Of a stretch of 64,000 bases of DNA, positions 36,468-47,711 are shown piece after piece (positions within the stretch are counted from its first letter, which is position 1; each line of letters starts with the position of its first letter). The notes beneath the pieces are model-generated. The model ran no database searches, was not told where the DNA came from, and saw nothing but the letters and a program-made list of their open reading frames with translations. A program made the position numbers and the translations under genes. Origin of the DNA: Tillus elongatus (taxonomy: Eukaryota; Arthropoda; Insecta; Coleoptera; Cleridae); NCBI GenBank assembly GCA_964006375.1, contig OZ023265.1, forward strand, positions 148,596,393 to 148,660,392, written 5' to 3'.

Positions 36468-37108
36468 TTTTATAAGTGGCAGTGCCTATATTTGGTAGTT
36501 GGACGTTGCAGAAGATAGCCTATTAAAACTGCGTAGAAATACAAGCACAAGCTTAAGTTTTTTTGTAAGACAGGTGTGAAAAATTTAACAATAAAGAAGT
36601 AAAGTAATGATATTTAAAGCAGCCACTAATAAACTTTTAGGTTATAGAGATAATTTTGAATAAATAACATAAAACCCTAGAAATAGGATATAGGTACTTA
36701 CCTATAAGCGGGAACAATATTTCTCTAGATAGTTACAGACTTTACGGCTAGCGATGATTGGACTACTAAATAGCTTTCGGGCTGTTCTTCCATGGTCTAA
36801 CTCAGTCGATGGGTTACCAGACGTTTCACCACTTTCAGTCAATTTACGTTTTTGTTGGCAAAACATATGACAACCTAAGTGAGTTTGATCAAAGCAGAAT
36901 AGCCCCGAAGATATTTAGCAGTCGACTGCTTTGATTTATTTGTATTATATTAGCATGTAAAAAGGTCTTAAAACTGTCACCAATTTTATTAAAAAACATA
37001 ATTTAAAAATCAAATAAAGAACCTACTACCTACAGTTTGTAGGTAGATACCTACTTATGTAATTTGAGACGAATCAGGTACCTATGTGATTTAATTAAAA
37101 TTTAACAA
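36468..37108. repeat. Duplicated segment, copy 1 (with possible exon on minus strand)
   Basis: Colinear with 44757-45350 at high identity. On the minus strand at about 36878-36709 there is a candidate exon. A pyrimidine-rich stretch ending CACTTAG precedes it and TATAGGTAAGT, a good donor, follows. The enclosed frame is open for about 56 codons (CHMFCQQKRKLTESGETSG... to NYLEKYCSRL) and then meets TAG at the donor. I recognise no domain. It could be an exon of a transposon or duplicated gene, or chance. Confidence 0.65.
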
Positions 37109-38140
37109 AGGTTTATACCTACAGTTTGTTCCACTTTGTAATTTAAGTAATGGTATCAGTTGGCGTCAAATTAAAAAATGTCACCATGAATATTAGACAC
37201 TTTTTAGTAACGATTTTTATAATTTAATTTCCTTGCATCTTTTCTTACTTATGTTGCAAGTTTTTATCCCGTTGGTATATTTAGGGTGTTTTGTTTTTCT
37301 ATAAATTGAGGATAATTTGCGTACCTATCTCCCGAATTGAGTCCAGCTCTCTTCATTACGTGAAGCAATATTTTCCAATTGACATCAACAAAAACTTTGT
37401 CCAAATTAACAGAAATTATAAAGGCATATTCGTCTTAAATCTCCTAACCCCTGTTTTCCTGGTAGCTAGCTCAACTTCTCTAGTTACTAGGTTACAAGAA
37501 GTTCACAATTTTCTGTTTAGAAATGAATATTTTAAAATTATAAACGAGCTGATGGTTACTTAGTTTGTAAGGGCGCCTACAAATTAGACACGGCCTCTAC
37601 ACGAGGCAAATCAGCCGACGGAATTATTAGAAGAACCGACGGTAAAATTTGAACCGAGTCTAATCCCTCACCTTTCATGGTGGCTGAAACTAAAGATGTT
37701 TACGCGGTGCCACGGTAGAAAACATATTATTGTTACTAGTTACCAAGATATGGGTATAAATAGTATCATCACAATCTAATCATCAAGATCTAAAGACGAT
37801 GTCCCTCTGTCGTCGAAACCATGATACCAAACAGCTCTCCTCATTTTATTGTTGTTTCATACTTCATTAGTTGTGCCTGGTGTTCCAAAGGTTTTTAGTT
37901 CTGTCTACTTCTTCCTTTTTTCAAGTAAGTATGGGTCCTTCAAATAATGTTGTCAGAAAGTTATTATGTCTCAGAATTTGTCCAATACATTTTGCCCTTC
38001 CTCGTTCCGATTTTTTCGGCAAGCATCTTTCTGACTCCGTCCAGCATACTTTTTGTCATTCTCTATCTGTGTACCATGTTTTTATAATGTTTTCCCATGT
38101 ACACACTTCAAAAGCTTACATTCTCTTCATCAGGTCTTCC
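37109..38140. other. Unassigned; possible TATA box
   Basis: The frame at 37291-37563 shows no domain. GGGTATAAATAGT (TATA at 37755-37760) is followed about 27 bp later by TCATCAAG, weakly initiator-like. There is no coding sequence to go with it. Confidence 0.35.
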
Positions 38141-38142
38141 AC

Positions 38143-38236
38143 TTCTAATTACCTGGAAACATACTGTAATAAACATATTGTAATATGTTTTATAATTACC
38201 TGGAAACATATTGTAATATGTTTCCAGGTAATTAGA
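38143..38236. repeat. Nested palindrome
   Basis: TAATTACCTGGAAACATATT (38193-38212) and its exact reverse complement (38215-38234) are separated by 2 bp. The inner part also occurs as a palindrome at 38171-38190, and the arm recurs at 38145-38165. Confidence 0.9.
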
Positions 38237-38930
38237 AAAAAAAATCCTTACTACAAACCCACAAGGTGGCAAATAATACAATGGTCAGTTTTAGTGCCCT
38301 TTTATCCGACCCGACTTTAGTATGGTACCTGCTATAATAAACCTTACCAACCCAGCTAATAGTTCTGATAACGACCCATGTAGAAACCTCAATATAAATA
38401 AGACAATGTTATTAAGTGGTATCCAGATATCTCGTAGGTCTAGTGTTGAACACACTAAGACCTGAGGGAAGATTTTTGGTGTGATTTTGGAGGTAGGCAG
38501 ATTGGAGCCCCGTAATCAACGCTTTAAGGAGTAGGCAGATTGAGACATTACAATTCATTTCCTTGCATATTTCCTTAACCTCTTGAAAGTCTCTCCAAAA
38601 CCAAAGTTAAAACGTCGATTTTTAACAAATTCTGGACGCGGTTCAACCCGATGATGGAATAAATTAGACAAAAGTGAAATATATTTTTTCAATGATTCAC
38701 CATCATTTGTTTTGTAGTACACTCGATCACTCGCGTAACAAGAGATTTGCATGAGGTTCATCTTTATATAGCCGGATATTATAGCGGCAAACATAACATT
38801 TTCGTTTTGTATCGTTATAAGGATAGGACATCCGTAACAATGTAGGATGTACCAAGATTTATTATTATGATGATTATTATTATTACTATTATTATTATTA
38901 TTATTATTACGTCAATCTAAATAAAGCAAA
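38237..38930. other. Unassigned sequence with (ATT)n
   Basis: A (TTA)n microsatellite lies at about 38860-38908; nothing else recognised. Confidence 0.5.
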
Positions 38931-38931
38931 A

Positions 38932-39230
38932 AGTCTGGACGCAACAAGTGCGTTATGGAAGTGAAGTTTCACAAAAATGTCTTTAATTACAAATATATCG
39001 CTCTAATGCGAGCAGACATCAATTTGGTTACCGGTATAACCTATATAGTGGGAACAATGTACCATATTTTATCAAAATAATTATTTGAAAATGTCAAAAA
39101 TTTTCCGAAAATAAACTTTAAATGTTTCCGAGAAAACTGGTCTCCTAGCCAATGAACCTTAGGTTGAGAGCAAATTGAGTTATTGAAATTTGAAACATTT
39201 AATGAAAATTTGCAACCATAGACTTCACTT
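38932..39230 (+). repeat. GCAAG-MITE, right end eroded
   Basis: Left end GGACGCAACAAGTGCGTTAT near 38937. The interior is GGTTACCGGTATAACC, GAACAATGTACCATATTTTA and GAGAAAACTGGTCTCC; it ends ATTTGCAACCATAG, where the inverted terminus has decayed. Confidence 0.72.
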
Positions 39231-39764
39231 AACCTACAGCGAAAGCATCAACTTAACTAAACGGACAGCCAAAGCACCAGAGAAAGGGTCTATCTGAAAT
39301 GAATTTTCTGTAAATATTTTAGTAAAATGAAGGGCAATGACGGTTGAATCTGAAACTTAAGGGTTCGCAGAACACTCTTCTTGCAACATATTCTTTTCAC
39401 AATCCATATTTGTTTCACGTTCTTTGCCTAAACATTGCCAATTTTGACGTTTTAAATTTCGACGTTTTGAGGAAAACTCCAAAATTTGTTTTTTTAGCTG
39501 CCCGTAACTTTTTTGTCCTTAAACTTAGAGACCTAAATTTTGCTACATGGTTCACACTTTATAATACCAATACGTGATTCAAATTTGGTTGCCTTTACTT
39601 TGTTATTACCGGAGATACAAATTTTTTTTGAAAGAAAATACAAAATTTTCCGGGAAAACCTGGTCTGATTTTCCTAGCTAACGAACGTATCCAAGCCACT
39701 TGCAAAAGGAAGGTACTCACCCAATTTGATCAAGATCGGTCCATTATTTTTTGAGTTATCGGTA

Positions 39765-39767
<3 letters not shown>
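39231..39767 (-). repeat. TA-module repeat, minus orientation
   Basis: AAAGGGTCTATCTGAAATGA, TTTTAGTAAAATGAAGGGCA, CGACGTTTTGAGGAAAACTC, CGGAGATACAAA and CGGTCCATTATTTTTTGAGT occur in order up to the microsatellite. Confidence 0.78.

Positions 39768-39833
<66 letters not shown>
39768..39833. repeat. (TA)n microsatellite between two TA-module repeats
   Basis: 66 bp, flanked by GTTATCGGTACGA and AAACACGGATCTCCCC. Confidence 0.97.
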
Positions 39834-39836
<3 letters not shown>

Positions 39837-40586
39837 ACGGATCTCCCCATTTTTTTAAGAAAATTCACTAAAAAACAAAATGTTAATCACCAACGACTTA
39901 TGGGCCACCTGTAATTGTAGAAATATTTAAGGTGTAGCTCAAGACACCCTATAATTAATGTATACAATTTTTTTTTTCGTATCTTGCATAATAACGGATA
40001 TATTGAGCTTTAAAGATTTTTTACGAAAATTCGACAAAAATGATATACCATTATCCGATAAAATCGATAGCCAACACTACTGCCAAAGCATCAGAGAAAG
40101 GGTCTATTTGAAATCAATTTTCTGGGAATATTTTAGTAAAATGAAGGACAATGACGATTGAAACTAAGACTTCAGTCTTTGTAAAACATTCTTTTTGACC
40201 CATTTTTCTTCCATAGCTCATATGAGTTTCAGGTTCATTGCCTAAATATTACCAATTTTGAAGTTTTAAATCGCGACTTTGAGGTTTTGAGGAAAACCCA
40301 AATTTATTTTTCTTTAAATGCCTGTAACTTTTTTGTACTGTAACATACAGAGACGAATTTTGGTACGTGACTTACCTATAATAATATAAACCCGCGTGCC
40401 CAATTTGGTTGCCCTTACTTTCTTAACTCCGGAGATATATTTTTTGAAACAAAACACAAAATTTGCTAGGAAAACTTTGGCGGATTTTCCTGAATAACGA
40501 ACTTGTCCAAGCCACTTGCCAAAGGAAGGTACTCACTAGGTTTTATCAAAATCGGTTCATTATTTTTTAAGTTATAGGTGTGACAC

Positions 40587-40588
<2 letters not shown>
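39834..40588 (-). repeat. TA-module repeat, minus orientation, near-complete unit
   Basis: Begins with the hairpin module (TTTTTTAAGAAAATTCACTA), then an inverted ATAAGTCG end (ACCAACGACTTATGGGCCAC). GTATCTTGCATAATAACGG, the central blocks and the ATTATTTTTTAAGTTATAGG end at the next microsatellite follow. This is one of the best copies for defining the unit. Confidence 0.8.

Positions 40589-40651
<63 letters not shown>
40589..40651. repeat. (TA)n microsatellite between two modules of one TA-module unit
   Basis: 63 bp; left flank GTGTGACACATAAATA, right flank AAACATAGAAAGTTTG. Confidence 0.97.
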
Positions 40652-40654
<3 letters not shown>

Positions 40655-40790
40655 ATAGAAAGTTTGAAACCGACCTCGGATTTGGGTTCCAAGGGTCCTA
40701 AATAGCGCTCATTTGAATGAATTTTTTCAAACTTCAAAAGTCGGGATCTCCTTATTAGTGAATTTTTTTAAGAAAATTCACTAAAAACTC
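40652..40790 (-). repeat. TA-module repeat, distal module with hairpin
   Basis: CCGACCTCGGATTTGGGTTC, AAAAGTCGGGATCTCC and the hairpin AGTGAATTTTTTTAAGAAAA plus TTCACT. Confidence 0.8.
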
Positions 40791-40929
40791 CGTTGCTACT
40801 AAAAAACGTTATCATGCTTAGTTTACGAAGTGGCTGATGTTTTCCAGAGATCACGTAACTTTAAATGATTACTTTGATTACCAAGTTTAATGCCGACCTT
40901 TAACGTATTATCGGTACAAAAATGTAAGT

Positions 40930-41470
40930 ATTAGGGCACATTTAACTATCACACAAAGGATTGAAATTTTAATTCTCAAAGGATGCAGGGATAAGACCAG
41001 AGCTCAGCAGGAAGTTTGCGATGTGTTTAATTCAAAATATCCAAATCGCCCTATTAGACAATCCAAGGTCCGTAGGATTTATTCTTTATTAAAAACACTG
41101 GTGGTGTTAAAGGTACCCCAAAACCTTTCCATCGAAAAGTTTATAAAGATCATTTACTGCACATTTTGTTAAGTAGGTAAGGAAGATAATCCTCATAATA
41201 CGCCTCGATTGGTTGCATTAGAAAATGAAGTTAGTCAACAGTGCAGAAAATATATCATCCCTACAAAATTCAACTCGTACAGGAACCCAACGATGACAGA
41301 GTTTTGTGAAACTATGATGAATTTGTGCCAAGTAACTAGACGTCTGCACCAGCAAATACTTGTTCCGGATGAAGCCACTTTATGTGCCCATGTGACACAC
41401 AGTGAACCGTCAAAATTGCAGGGGTGATATCATCTTGAACATATTTGTGGCAATAGTGTTTCGTTACTTT
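40930..41470 (+). pseudogene. Mariner-like transposase relic, N-terminus to first Asp
   Basis: TQRIEILILKGCRDKTRAQQ and VFNSKYPNRPIRQSKVRRI form the first helix-turn-helix (40950-41085). The frame at 41209-41427 has EFCETMMNL followed by ILVPDEATLCAHV, the position of the first catalytic Asp (family FSDEATFCLxG). A decayed RYW segment follows. The second DNA-binding domain is largely missing, and nothing of the second and third Asp regions was found. Confidence 0.7.
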
Positions 41471-41928
41471 ATCGGGAAGAAATTGCACGGATACCGTAAA
41501 CTGCACTTACCTCGAAAGTTACACCTCATACAAAAAAAATCACAAGAGGCCTTTTTTGTGGCCAATAGACCACTTATTTGAAAAATAGACAGGCTGCTCA
41601 CAAAAAGGGCAATTTATATATTTTTTTAATCTAAAGATATCACAACCTCTATTACTACGCCACTGGGCGTTTTACTTTTTTGAAAATATCATTAAATTGA
41701 GCCTTCTAGTGACCTTTATTACACCTGCAGATTTCAAGTTCTTATTCGGAACCATTTCAGAATTATCATAAAATTTCTAATTTTTCTTAAGAATTTTCCA
41801 GAGCCGTATCTCTGTAAATAGGCCGAACTGATCAAAAAGGCATTTAAAGAGTTTTATATTTTTTCATGCTTATTGACGTGATACATATTGCGACATACAA
41901 TTACAGATCATCCTGTATATATATACAG
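41471..41928. other. Spacer ending in a transposon terminus
   Basis: The last bases, CATCCTGTATATATATACAG, join two mariner-type termini across a short TA stretch. Otherwise nothing recognised. Confidence 0.45.
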
Positions 41929-42536
41929 GGGGAGTCTTTTTCGATATTTAGTACAGTGACTTCGTAAACTACTGCAGTTAGAGACGCGGTTGAATGGGGA
42001 AGGTAGTTCGGTGTTATGAGTGTAATTCAGAACTGTTTTTATTTCCATAAAAAATGTCACGGATTACTAGATATTTTGAAAATACTGATATTTGCCGATT
42101 TCTTTAAATGCATTTAGCTGCGTTAGTATTGAGTTTACTGAAGAGGCGTAAAGGAAAAAGTTGTAGATAAATATGTTCTAAATAAAGCACAAATATGCAA
42201 ATTTTAAAAAATATCTGTAACTTTTGGGTTATGACATAAATTTGTGTTTTTTTTTAAATGTAAACCATAGTTGGCTGTTGCTTCATTAAATAGGTCTTTT
42301 TTTCCTCTTTACACTGATATGAAACACGATATGATTATTCTGAGAAATAAAAATTTTACAGTGGTTTTCTTTTTTTTTTTTTTTTTAATAAGATTGATTA
42401 CCACGGAAACGGTTGTTTATTTCAAATAGCGAAAACATGAATCTTAGTTTTCGCACATAGTTTGCATAACATTTCTAATCAGAGATTTAACATAAAAAAA
42501 GAAAATTTTTAATTAAAATAGAAATTATAACAAAAA
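41929..42536 (-). repeat. Non-coding 3' flank of a mariner-like element
   Basis: Starts TACAGGGGGAGTCTTTTTCG, a mariner-type end, and runs AT-rich up to the C-terminus of the minus-strand transposase. The opposite terminus was not found. Confidence 0.5.
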
Positions 42537-43371
42537 TTTAGAGAAAATGTTCAAAAAGTTCTCCATTATTATTGAGACAGCAAATACTCCTACACAAAAC
42601 TGAATTTGTCGCTTTTTTCATAGAACGTCTATCTATATTGGCAAAATTGTCTAGCGCGGCTTCTCTAAGATCGTTCACTGTATCACAAGACCCTCGGTAC
42701 ACCTTATTTCTTACAGTTCCCCATAAAAAGAAATCTAAAACGGACAGATCAGGAGACCGAGGTGGCCATGTAACTGGTGGATTTCTTCCAATCCAGAAAC
42801 TGGGAAAAGGTTGATCTAAGGAGTTCCGAACTTGTAGCTGGTTATGAGGCAGCGCTCCATCATGCTGAAATCACTGTAGTGATGTACGAGTTGCCAAATT
42901 TACATTATTTAGCATATCTTGAAAATAATTCTGGTGAAACTGAAGATAGTGGTCAAAGGTTAATGTACTTTAAAAAATGTAGGGACCAAGAATTTTTGAA
43001 CCAATTACACCTCACTGGACATTAAATCCAAATTTTATTTGTGGTCTCTGTTGTTCAACATATGCGGATTTTTTGCATCAAGAGATGCTTATACCGCAGT
43101 TTGTGAATCGAGTCTCGTCTGTCCAAAATATTTTAGATGGAAACTGCGGGTCATCTTCACACATATTTCGGAACCAGGTGCAAAATTCAATTCGCTTAGG
43201 AGGATCATCATTGTGTAGTGTTTGCGATGTTGATATTTTATAAGGATGATATTTGTGCATTTTTAATACCCTAACAGCAGTACGTTGGGATGCACTGGCT
43301 TCTGCTGCGATCTTCCTAGTTGAAGTTGAAGAATTTTGAGTCACACTGGCCAATACGTTTATTTGTGCCAC
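42537..43371 (-). pseudogene. Mariner-like DDE transposase relic, minus strand
   Basis: From 43371 downward: QNSSTSTRKIAAEASASQRT and VLKMHKYHPYK (second helix-turn-helix), then RIEFCTWF and IFWTDETRFTNCGI (first Asp, about 43107). FQHDGALPHN (second Asp, about 42860) follows, then PPRSPDLSVLDFFLWG (third Asp, about 42745), VRNKVYRGSCDTVNDL and GELFEHF at the end. The catalytic triad is present but stops and frameshifts break it between 43077 and 42830. The first helix-turn-helix is missing. Confidence 0.82.
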
Positions 43372-43404
43372 TTGCAGTCCAGTAAATCCTTATTAGATGG
43401 GGGA

Positions 43405-43756
43405 GGCACATATTCAGCACCCGCAGAAATTAAATGTGTTGACTGGAATAGTTAACACAAAAGTAGTACCACCTTTATTTTTTAAAGAAACCCTCACTAG
43501 AGAAAGATATTTGTAGTTTTTGCAAAATTACTCTCTTCCAGCGCTTGGAGGAATGTTTCTAAACAACAATGATTCTGACCTTCTGGAGAGTACCATATTA
43601 TTTCAGGAAGATCCGCAGATCTTACACCCCCTGGTTATTTTTAGGGGGTTAGTCTACGTCAATAGACCACACAGTTTAGCTGAACTGGAAAATCGCATTG
43701 TAGATGAAAGGCGCAGAATTAGCATGGAAATGATTCAAAATATACAAAAGGGATAG
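43405..43756 (+). pseudogene. Mariner-like transposase relic, opposite orientation
   Basis: HPQKLNVLTGIVNTKVVPPL and FFKETLTRERYL*FLQNYSL are the segment between the first and second Asp of insect mariner-type transposases. FQEDP replaces the FQQDGAPPH box. The frame then jumps to VYVNRPHSLAELENRIVDER, so the third-Asp region is deleted. It is a different subfamily from the adjacent minus-strand relic, only 34 bp away. Confidence 0.75.
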
Positions 43757-43761
43757 CACAC

Positions 43762-43845
43762 TTGGAGAACCCAAATCACCACAACACATTTAAAAACCTG
43801 ACGATCGTTTCACTAACCAAGTTAGCGTCATCAGAGGATGAATGA
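43762..43845 (+). repeat. GATCG hairpin repeat, single unit
   Basis: TTGGAGAACCCAAATCACCA, CCTGACGATCGTTTCACTAA and GCGTCATCAGAGGATGAAT, without the hairpin's second arm. Confidence 0.75.
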
Positions 43846-44499
43846 TTCCAAATATCGTATATCCACAACTCTATGTATATTCTTCTGCAGGTAGTCGGTC
43901 ACTAAGGATTTAGGGAGGTTGAACGACACCAAAAATTTACGTGTTTCGATTGGCGGAAATATATGTATTCTTTTATTATCTATCTGACGTGCTTATGCTG
44001 GTATTTATTTTCTAAAGTAATCTATCACCACCCATAGGTAGTCCTCATAGATTACTTGCCGCATTTTTACGGTACAGCTCAATATATAGGTATATATTAA
44101 TACGTAAAGAAAAAATCTTGTACCCCTTTTTAAGCACATTGCGCAGCCGGAGGAGCGTGAGATTTGGCATAGTTAAAGCTCATATGAAGGAGGACTGCAG
44201 AAAGATAAAATATATGTACAAATAGATTAAACCATGTCTTGTTTTAATTAGATAATCAGATTCCCCCGGTCTGTGCAGGTTCTTAGCTGACCGTTAATAG
44301 CTAATCCTATCAATGTCAAACACATATTACTCTACAGATGTATATAGATGCGTTCATACTGAATGTCAAACACATAAATGTCTGCGGTCAAACAATCGCA
44401 CTGAGATTATAGAGGTATACTCTAAAAAAAAACACCAATAATGTTGAAACTTAAAATTTAATGAATTACAATCGAATTTTGACCAAAGCACATGTTCAC
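43846..44499. other. Spacer with module fragments
   Basis: GCCGCATTTTTACGGTACAG at 44058 resembles the CAGGGTAGCGCATTTCTACGG-type end at 46334; the rest is unassigned. Confidence 0.4.
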
Positions 44500-44684
44500 T
44501 AGTATCTGTTATTATACAAGATACAAGAAAAAAATTATACTTAATTATAGGGTTTCTTGAGCTGCATCTTACAAAATTATTTTAATAATCACAGCCTGGC
44601 CCATAAATCGTTGGTGATACAAATTTCCTTTCTTTTTTAGTGAATTTTTCGTAAAACGCAAAATTCACTAATGAGAAGATCTAT

Positions 44685-44685
<1 letters not shown>
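44500..44685 (+). repeat. TA-module repeat end with ATAAGTCG terminus and hairpin
   Basis: GTTATTATACAAGATACAAG, GAGCTGCATCTTACAAAATT, CAGCCTGGCCCATAAATCGT, then TTAGTGAATTTTTCGTAAAA plus AATTCACTAATGAG abutting the microsatellite. Confidence 0.72.

Positions 44686-44744
<59 letters not shown>
44686..44744. repeat. (TA)n microsatellite
   Basis: 59 bp, directly at the left edge of duplicated segment copy 2. Confidence 0.97.
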
Positions 44745-44748
<4 letters not shown>

Positions 44749-44756
44749 ATTTTGGT

Positions 44757-45350
44757 ACAAGTGGCAGTACCTGGATTTGGTAATTGGACGTTGCAAAAGA
44801 TAGCCTATTGAAACTCCGTAACAATACAAGCACAAGCTTAATTTTTTTTGTAAGACAGGTGTAAAAATTTTAACAATAAAGAAGTAAAGTAATGATATTT
44901 AAAGCAGCCACTAATAAACTTTTAGGTTATAGAGATATTTTTAAAAATATTACATAAAACCCTAAAAATAGGATATAGGCACTTACCTATAAGCGGGAAT
45001 AATATTTCTCTAGATAGTTACAGACTTCACGGCTAGCGATGATTGGACTACTAAATAGCTTTCGGGCTGTTCTTCCGTGGTCTAACTCAGTTGATGGGTT
45101 ACCAGACGTTTCGCCACTTTCAGTCAATTTACATTTTTGTTGGCAAAATATATGACAACCTAAGTGAGTTTGATCAAAGCAGAATAGCCCCGAATCTATT
45201 TTTGTTATATTAGCATGTCAAAAGGTCTTAAAACTATCACCACATAATTTAAAAATCTAAAGAAGAACCTACTACCTACGGTTTGTAGGTATGTACCAAC
45301 TTATGTAATTTGAGACGAATCAGGTACCTATGATTTAATCAAAATTTAAA
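44757..45350. repeat. Duplicated segment, copy 2
   Basis: Partner of 36468-37108. The possible minus-strand exon (about 45130-44990) keeps its acceptor and donor. By eye it has about four amino-acid changes and three silent changes against copy 1, so there is no strong sign of protein-level constraint. The segment is bordered by (TA)n on the left and about 25 bp from (TA)n on the right. Confidence 0.7.
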
Positions 45351-45372
45351 ATTCACTAATGAGGAGATCTGT

Positions 45373-45375
<3 letters not shown>

Positions 45376-45427
<52 letters not shown>

Positions 45428-45436
45428 TTATATTTA

Positions 45437-45535
<99 letters not shown>
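45376..45535. repeat. (TA)n microsatellite with (TATATT)n core
   Basis: 160 bp; a TTATATTTATATTTATATTT stretch interrupts at about 45421-45441. The right edge runs into GGTATCGATAACT. Confidence 0.97.
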
Positions 45536-46330
45536 TATCGATAACTAAAAAAATAATAGGCCGATTTTGATGCAATTTGGTACGTACCTTCCTTTTGCAA
45601 GTTGCTTGAATACGTTCGTTAGCCAGGAAAATCGGACCAGCTTTTCCGGGAAAATTTTGGGTTTCCTTTCGGAAAATTTTTGTTACCCGAAAATAACAGA
45701 TCTATGACAACCAAATTTGGCACTTACGTTTATACTATCAAACTTACCCCACATGCCAAAATTCACATCTCTAAGTTTAAAGTAAAAAAGGTATGGGCAT
45801 TTTAAGAAAAAGATTTTGGGTGCCACTGGTGATCAGAGGAAAGCACAAGAACAAAATATTTTGGTGACTAACAAAACTAATTAAATATTAGATACAACCG
45901 TTAGGTCTTCTTGGCATAAAAAGGTCCAGAAGTAGCAGAAAAAAATATTTAAAAATTGTATTATTTTCTTCTTAAAACGTCAAAGTCGCGATTTGAAACG
46001 TCAAAATTTGCAATTTTCAGACAACGATTTTGAAACAAATACGGATTCCGTGGAAGATACGTCGTACTAAGGGTGTTTGCCAACCCTTAAGCCTCAGCTT
46101 TAACCATCATTGTCCCTCAGTTTACTAAAATATTTTCTGAAAATCCATTTCAAATAGACAGTCTTTCTGATGCTTCGGCTGTAGTTTCAACTATAGATTT
46201 TATGGTTTAGTAGAAAAAAGTCGCTATTGAGAGAACCGAGAGAATTTTAAAAAGATTTCTTCAAATGAGCGTGAACTAGAACCCCTAAAACCCATATACG
46301 GGGTCAGTTTCAGTTTTTGTCTGTTTACAC
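45536..46330 (+). repeat. TA-module repeat, plus orientation
   Basis: AATAATAGGCCGATTTTGAT, GTACCTTCCTTTTGCAAG, TACGTTCGTTAGCCAGGAA, CGTCAAAGTCGCGATTT, CATCATTGTCCCTC and ACAGTCTTTCTGATGCTTCG occur in order. The distal module (ACCCATATACGGGGTCAG) follows at 46290. An extra block of about 90 bp at 45830-45920 is absent from other copies. Confidence 0.75.
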
Positions 46331-46333
46331 ATA

Positions 46334-46460
46334 TACAGGGTAGCGCATTTCTACGGTAAAGCTCAATATGTGCGTTATTATACAAGGTATGAGAAAAAAG
46401 TATATACGCTAATTATAGAGTATCTCGAGCTGCATCTTATAAACTAATTTTGACAATCAC
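46334..46460 (+). repeat. Short element between two mariner-type ends
   Basis: Starts ACAGGGTAGCGCATTTCTAC and ends at CACAGGGTGGCCCATAAG; inverted copy at about 59640-59755. Confidence 0.55.
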
Positions 46461-46800
46461 AGGGTGGCCCATAAGTCGTTGGTGATACACACTTTCTTTT
46501 TTTAATAGAACATCCCCTTATGTTATTGCATTTTAGTGTTTTCCATCGAATTATAATGCATGTTTGTAAGAAAAAAATTGAGATCGTTCATTGTTTTTGA
46601 GTTATGTTAATTGTTTTGCAACTTTTCACGTTTTTGGCACATATTTCAAACACATCACAAATTGTGATACGGCTTTTTTATCAATAGATAGCGGAGCCCC
46701 ATGGAAATTACGCATTCAGAGAGCTTTTTATTTGTATTACTCGTCGAAAAAATCGAGCTGCCGTATACAGGCACTCTCAAGTAGTGGCTGAATTTTAAAA
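46461..46800 (+). repeat. ATAAGTCG-MITE, near-complete copy
   Basis: Starts ACAGGGTGGCCCATAAGTCG at about 46461. Inside are ATTATAATGCATGTTTGTAAG, TTTTGCAACTTTTCACG and TTTTATCAATAGATAGCGGA. It ends GGCACTCTCAAGTAGTGGC; the CAGGCACTCTCAAGTAG end resembles the GAGAGCGC end of the minus-strand copies. Confidence 0.7.
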
Positions 46801-47307
46801 CGTTTTGCAGAAATGTTTTTAGTGTTTCAGTATGAATTTTTGTAAGATTTTTGTGATATGTTGATAATTAGTAATAAATGTTTAGTAAGTTATTGTAAAA
46901 AAAATGCTGTCGAATTTTTATGAAAAATATAATTTAGTGTAACATTACTAAAGGCAATTTCTGTAAAAAAAATGGTGATTTTTTATAAAAGAAATAAAAA
47001 TATTTTTTCAATTTTGGTACTGAAGCTGTTTGTGAATAATTATATCTTGGCAAGTGTGTAAATAGCTTAAAGACGTTGGTTGGCCAGGAAAAACAGACCA
47101 GTTTTTTCTGGAACTTTTAAAGTTTATTTTCGGAAAATGTTTGTACTTTTTGAAACAACAAAGCTATTATAATGAAATATGGTACATTGTTAGCACTATA
47201 TAGGTTATACTACCAACCAAATTTCCTTTCTTTAACAACAAGACATATTTGGTATTAAAAACATTTTTACGAAACTTCGCTACCATAACGCACTTGCTGC
47301 GACTTTT
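46801..47307 (-). repeat. GCAAG-MITE family, long variant
   Basis: Interior blocks match 13060-13500 inverted (GTTGGTTGGCCAGGAAAAAC, TATGGTACATTGTTAGCA). It ends ACCATAACGCACTTGCTGCG at about 47303. Confidence 0.65.
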
Positions 47308-47329
47308 TATTAATCCAACACCCCTTGTT

Positions 47330-47711
47330 TTATTGAATTTTTGCATTTTACATCGAATTATAATGCTTGTTTGTAAGGGAAAATAAATTATAGTGTTCTT
47401 GTTTTCGAGTTATTTCATTTGTTTTGCAACTTTGCACATTTTAGGCGCATACAAAAAATTATGATACGGTGTTTTTATCAATAGATAACGGATCCCATGA
47501 AAATGACGCCTTCAGAGATGCTTTCGTTTATATTGTTTGTTAATTTTTGTACTTTTGCAAACAATAGAGTTAGTTTTATGATATTTCTACGATATAGGTT
47601 GTACTTGTAACCAAATTTAATGCCTGCCTTCATTAAAAAAAAAGACCTTTATGTAGTTATTAAAAACATGTTTATGAAAATTCATTACCATAACGCAATT
47701 GCTGCGTCCAT
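47330..47711. repeat. ATAAGTCG-MITE interior fused to a GCAAG-MITE end
   Basis: GTTTTATTGAATTTTTGCA to TCAGAGATGCTTTCG follows the ATAAGTCG-MITE order. From about 47530 it continues as a GCAAG-MITE ending CCATAACGCAATTGCTGCGT at about 47709. Confidence 0.6.

Noticed and set aside
37291..37563. 90-codon plus-strand frame as a host gene
   Set aside because: There is no domain, splice context or codon pattern. Frames of this length arise by chance in 64 kb of AT-rich DNA.
42572..43025. Plus-strand frames at 42572-42814 and 42777-43025
   Set aside because: They are antisense to the minus-strand mariner-like transposase, whose catalytic motifs are clear.
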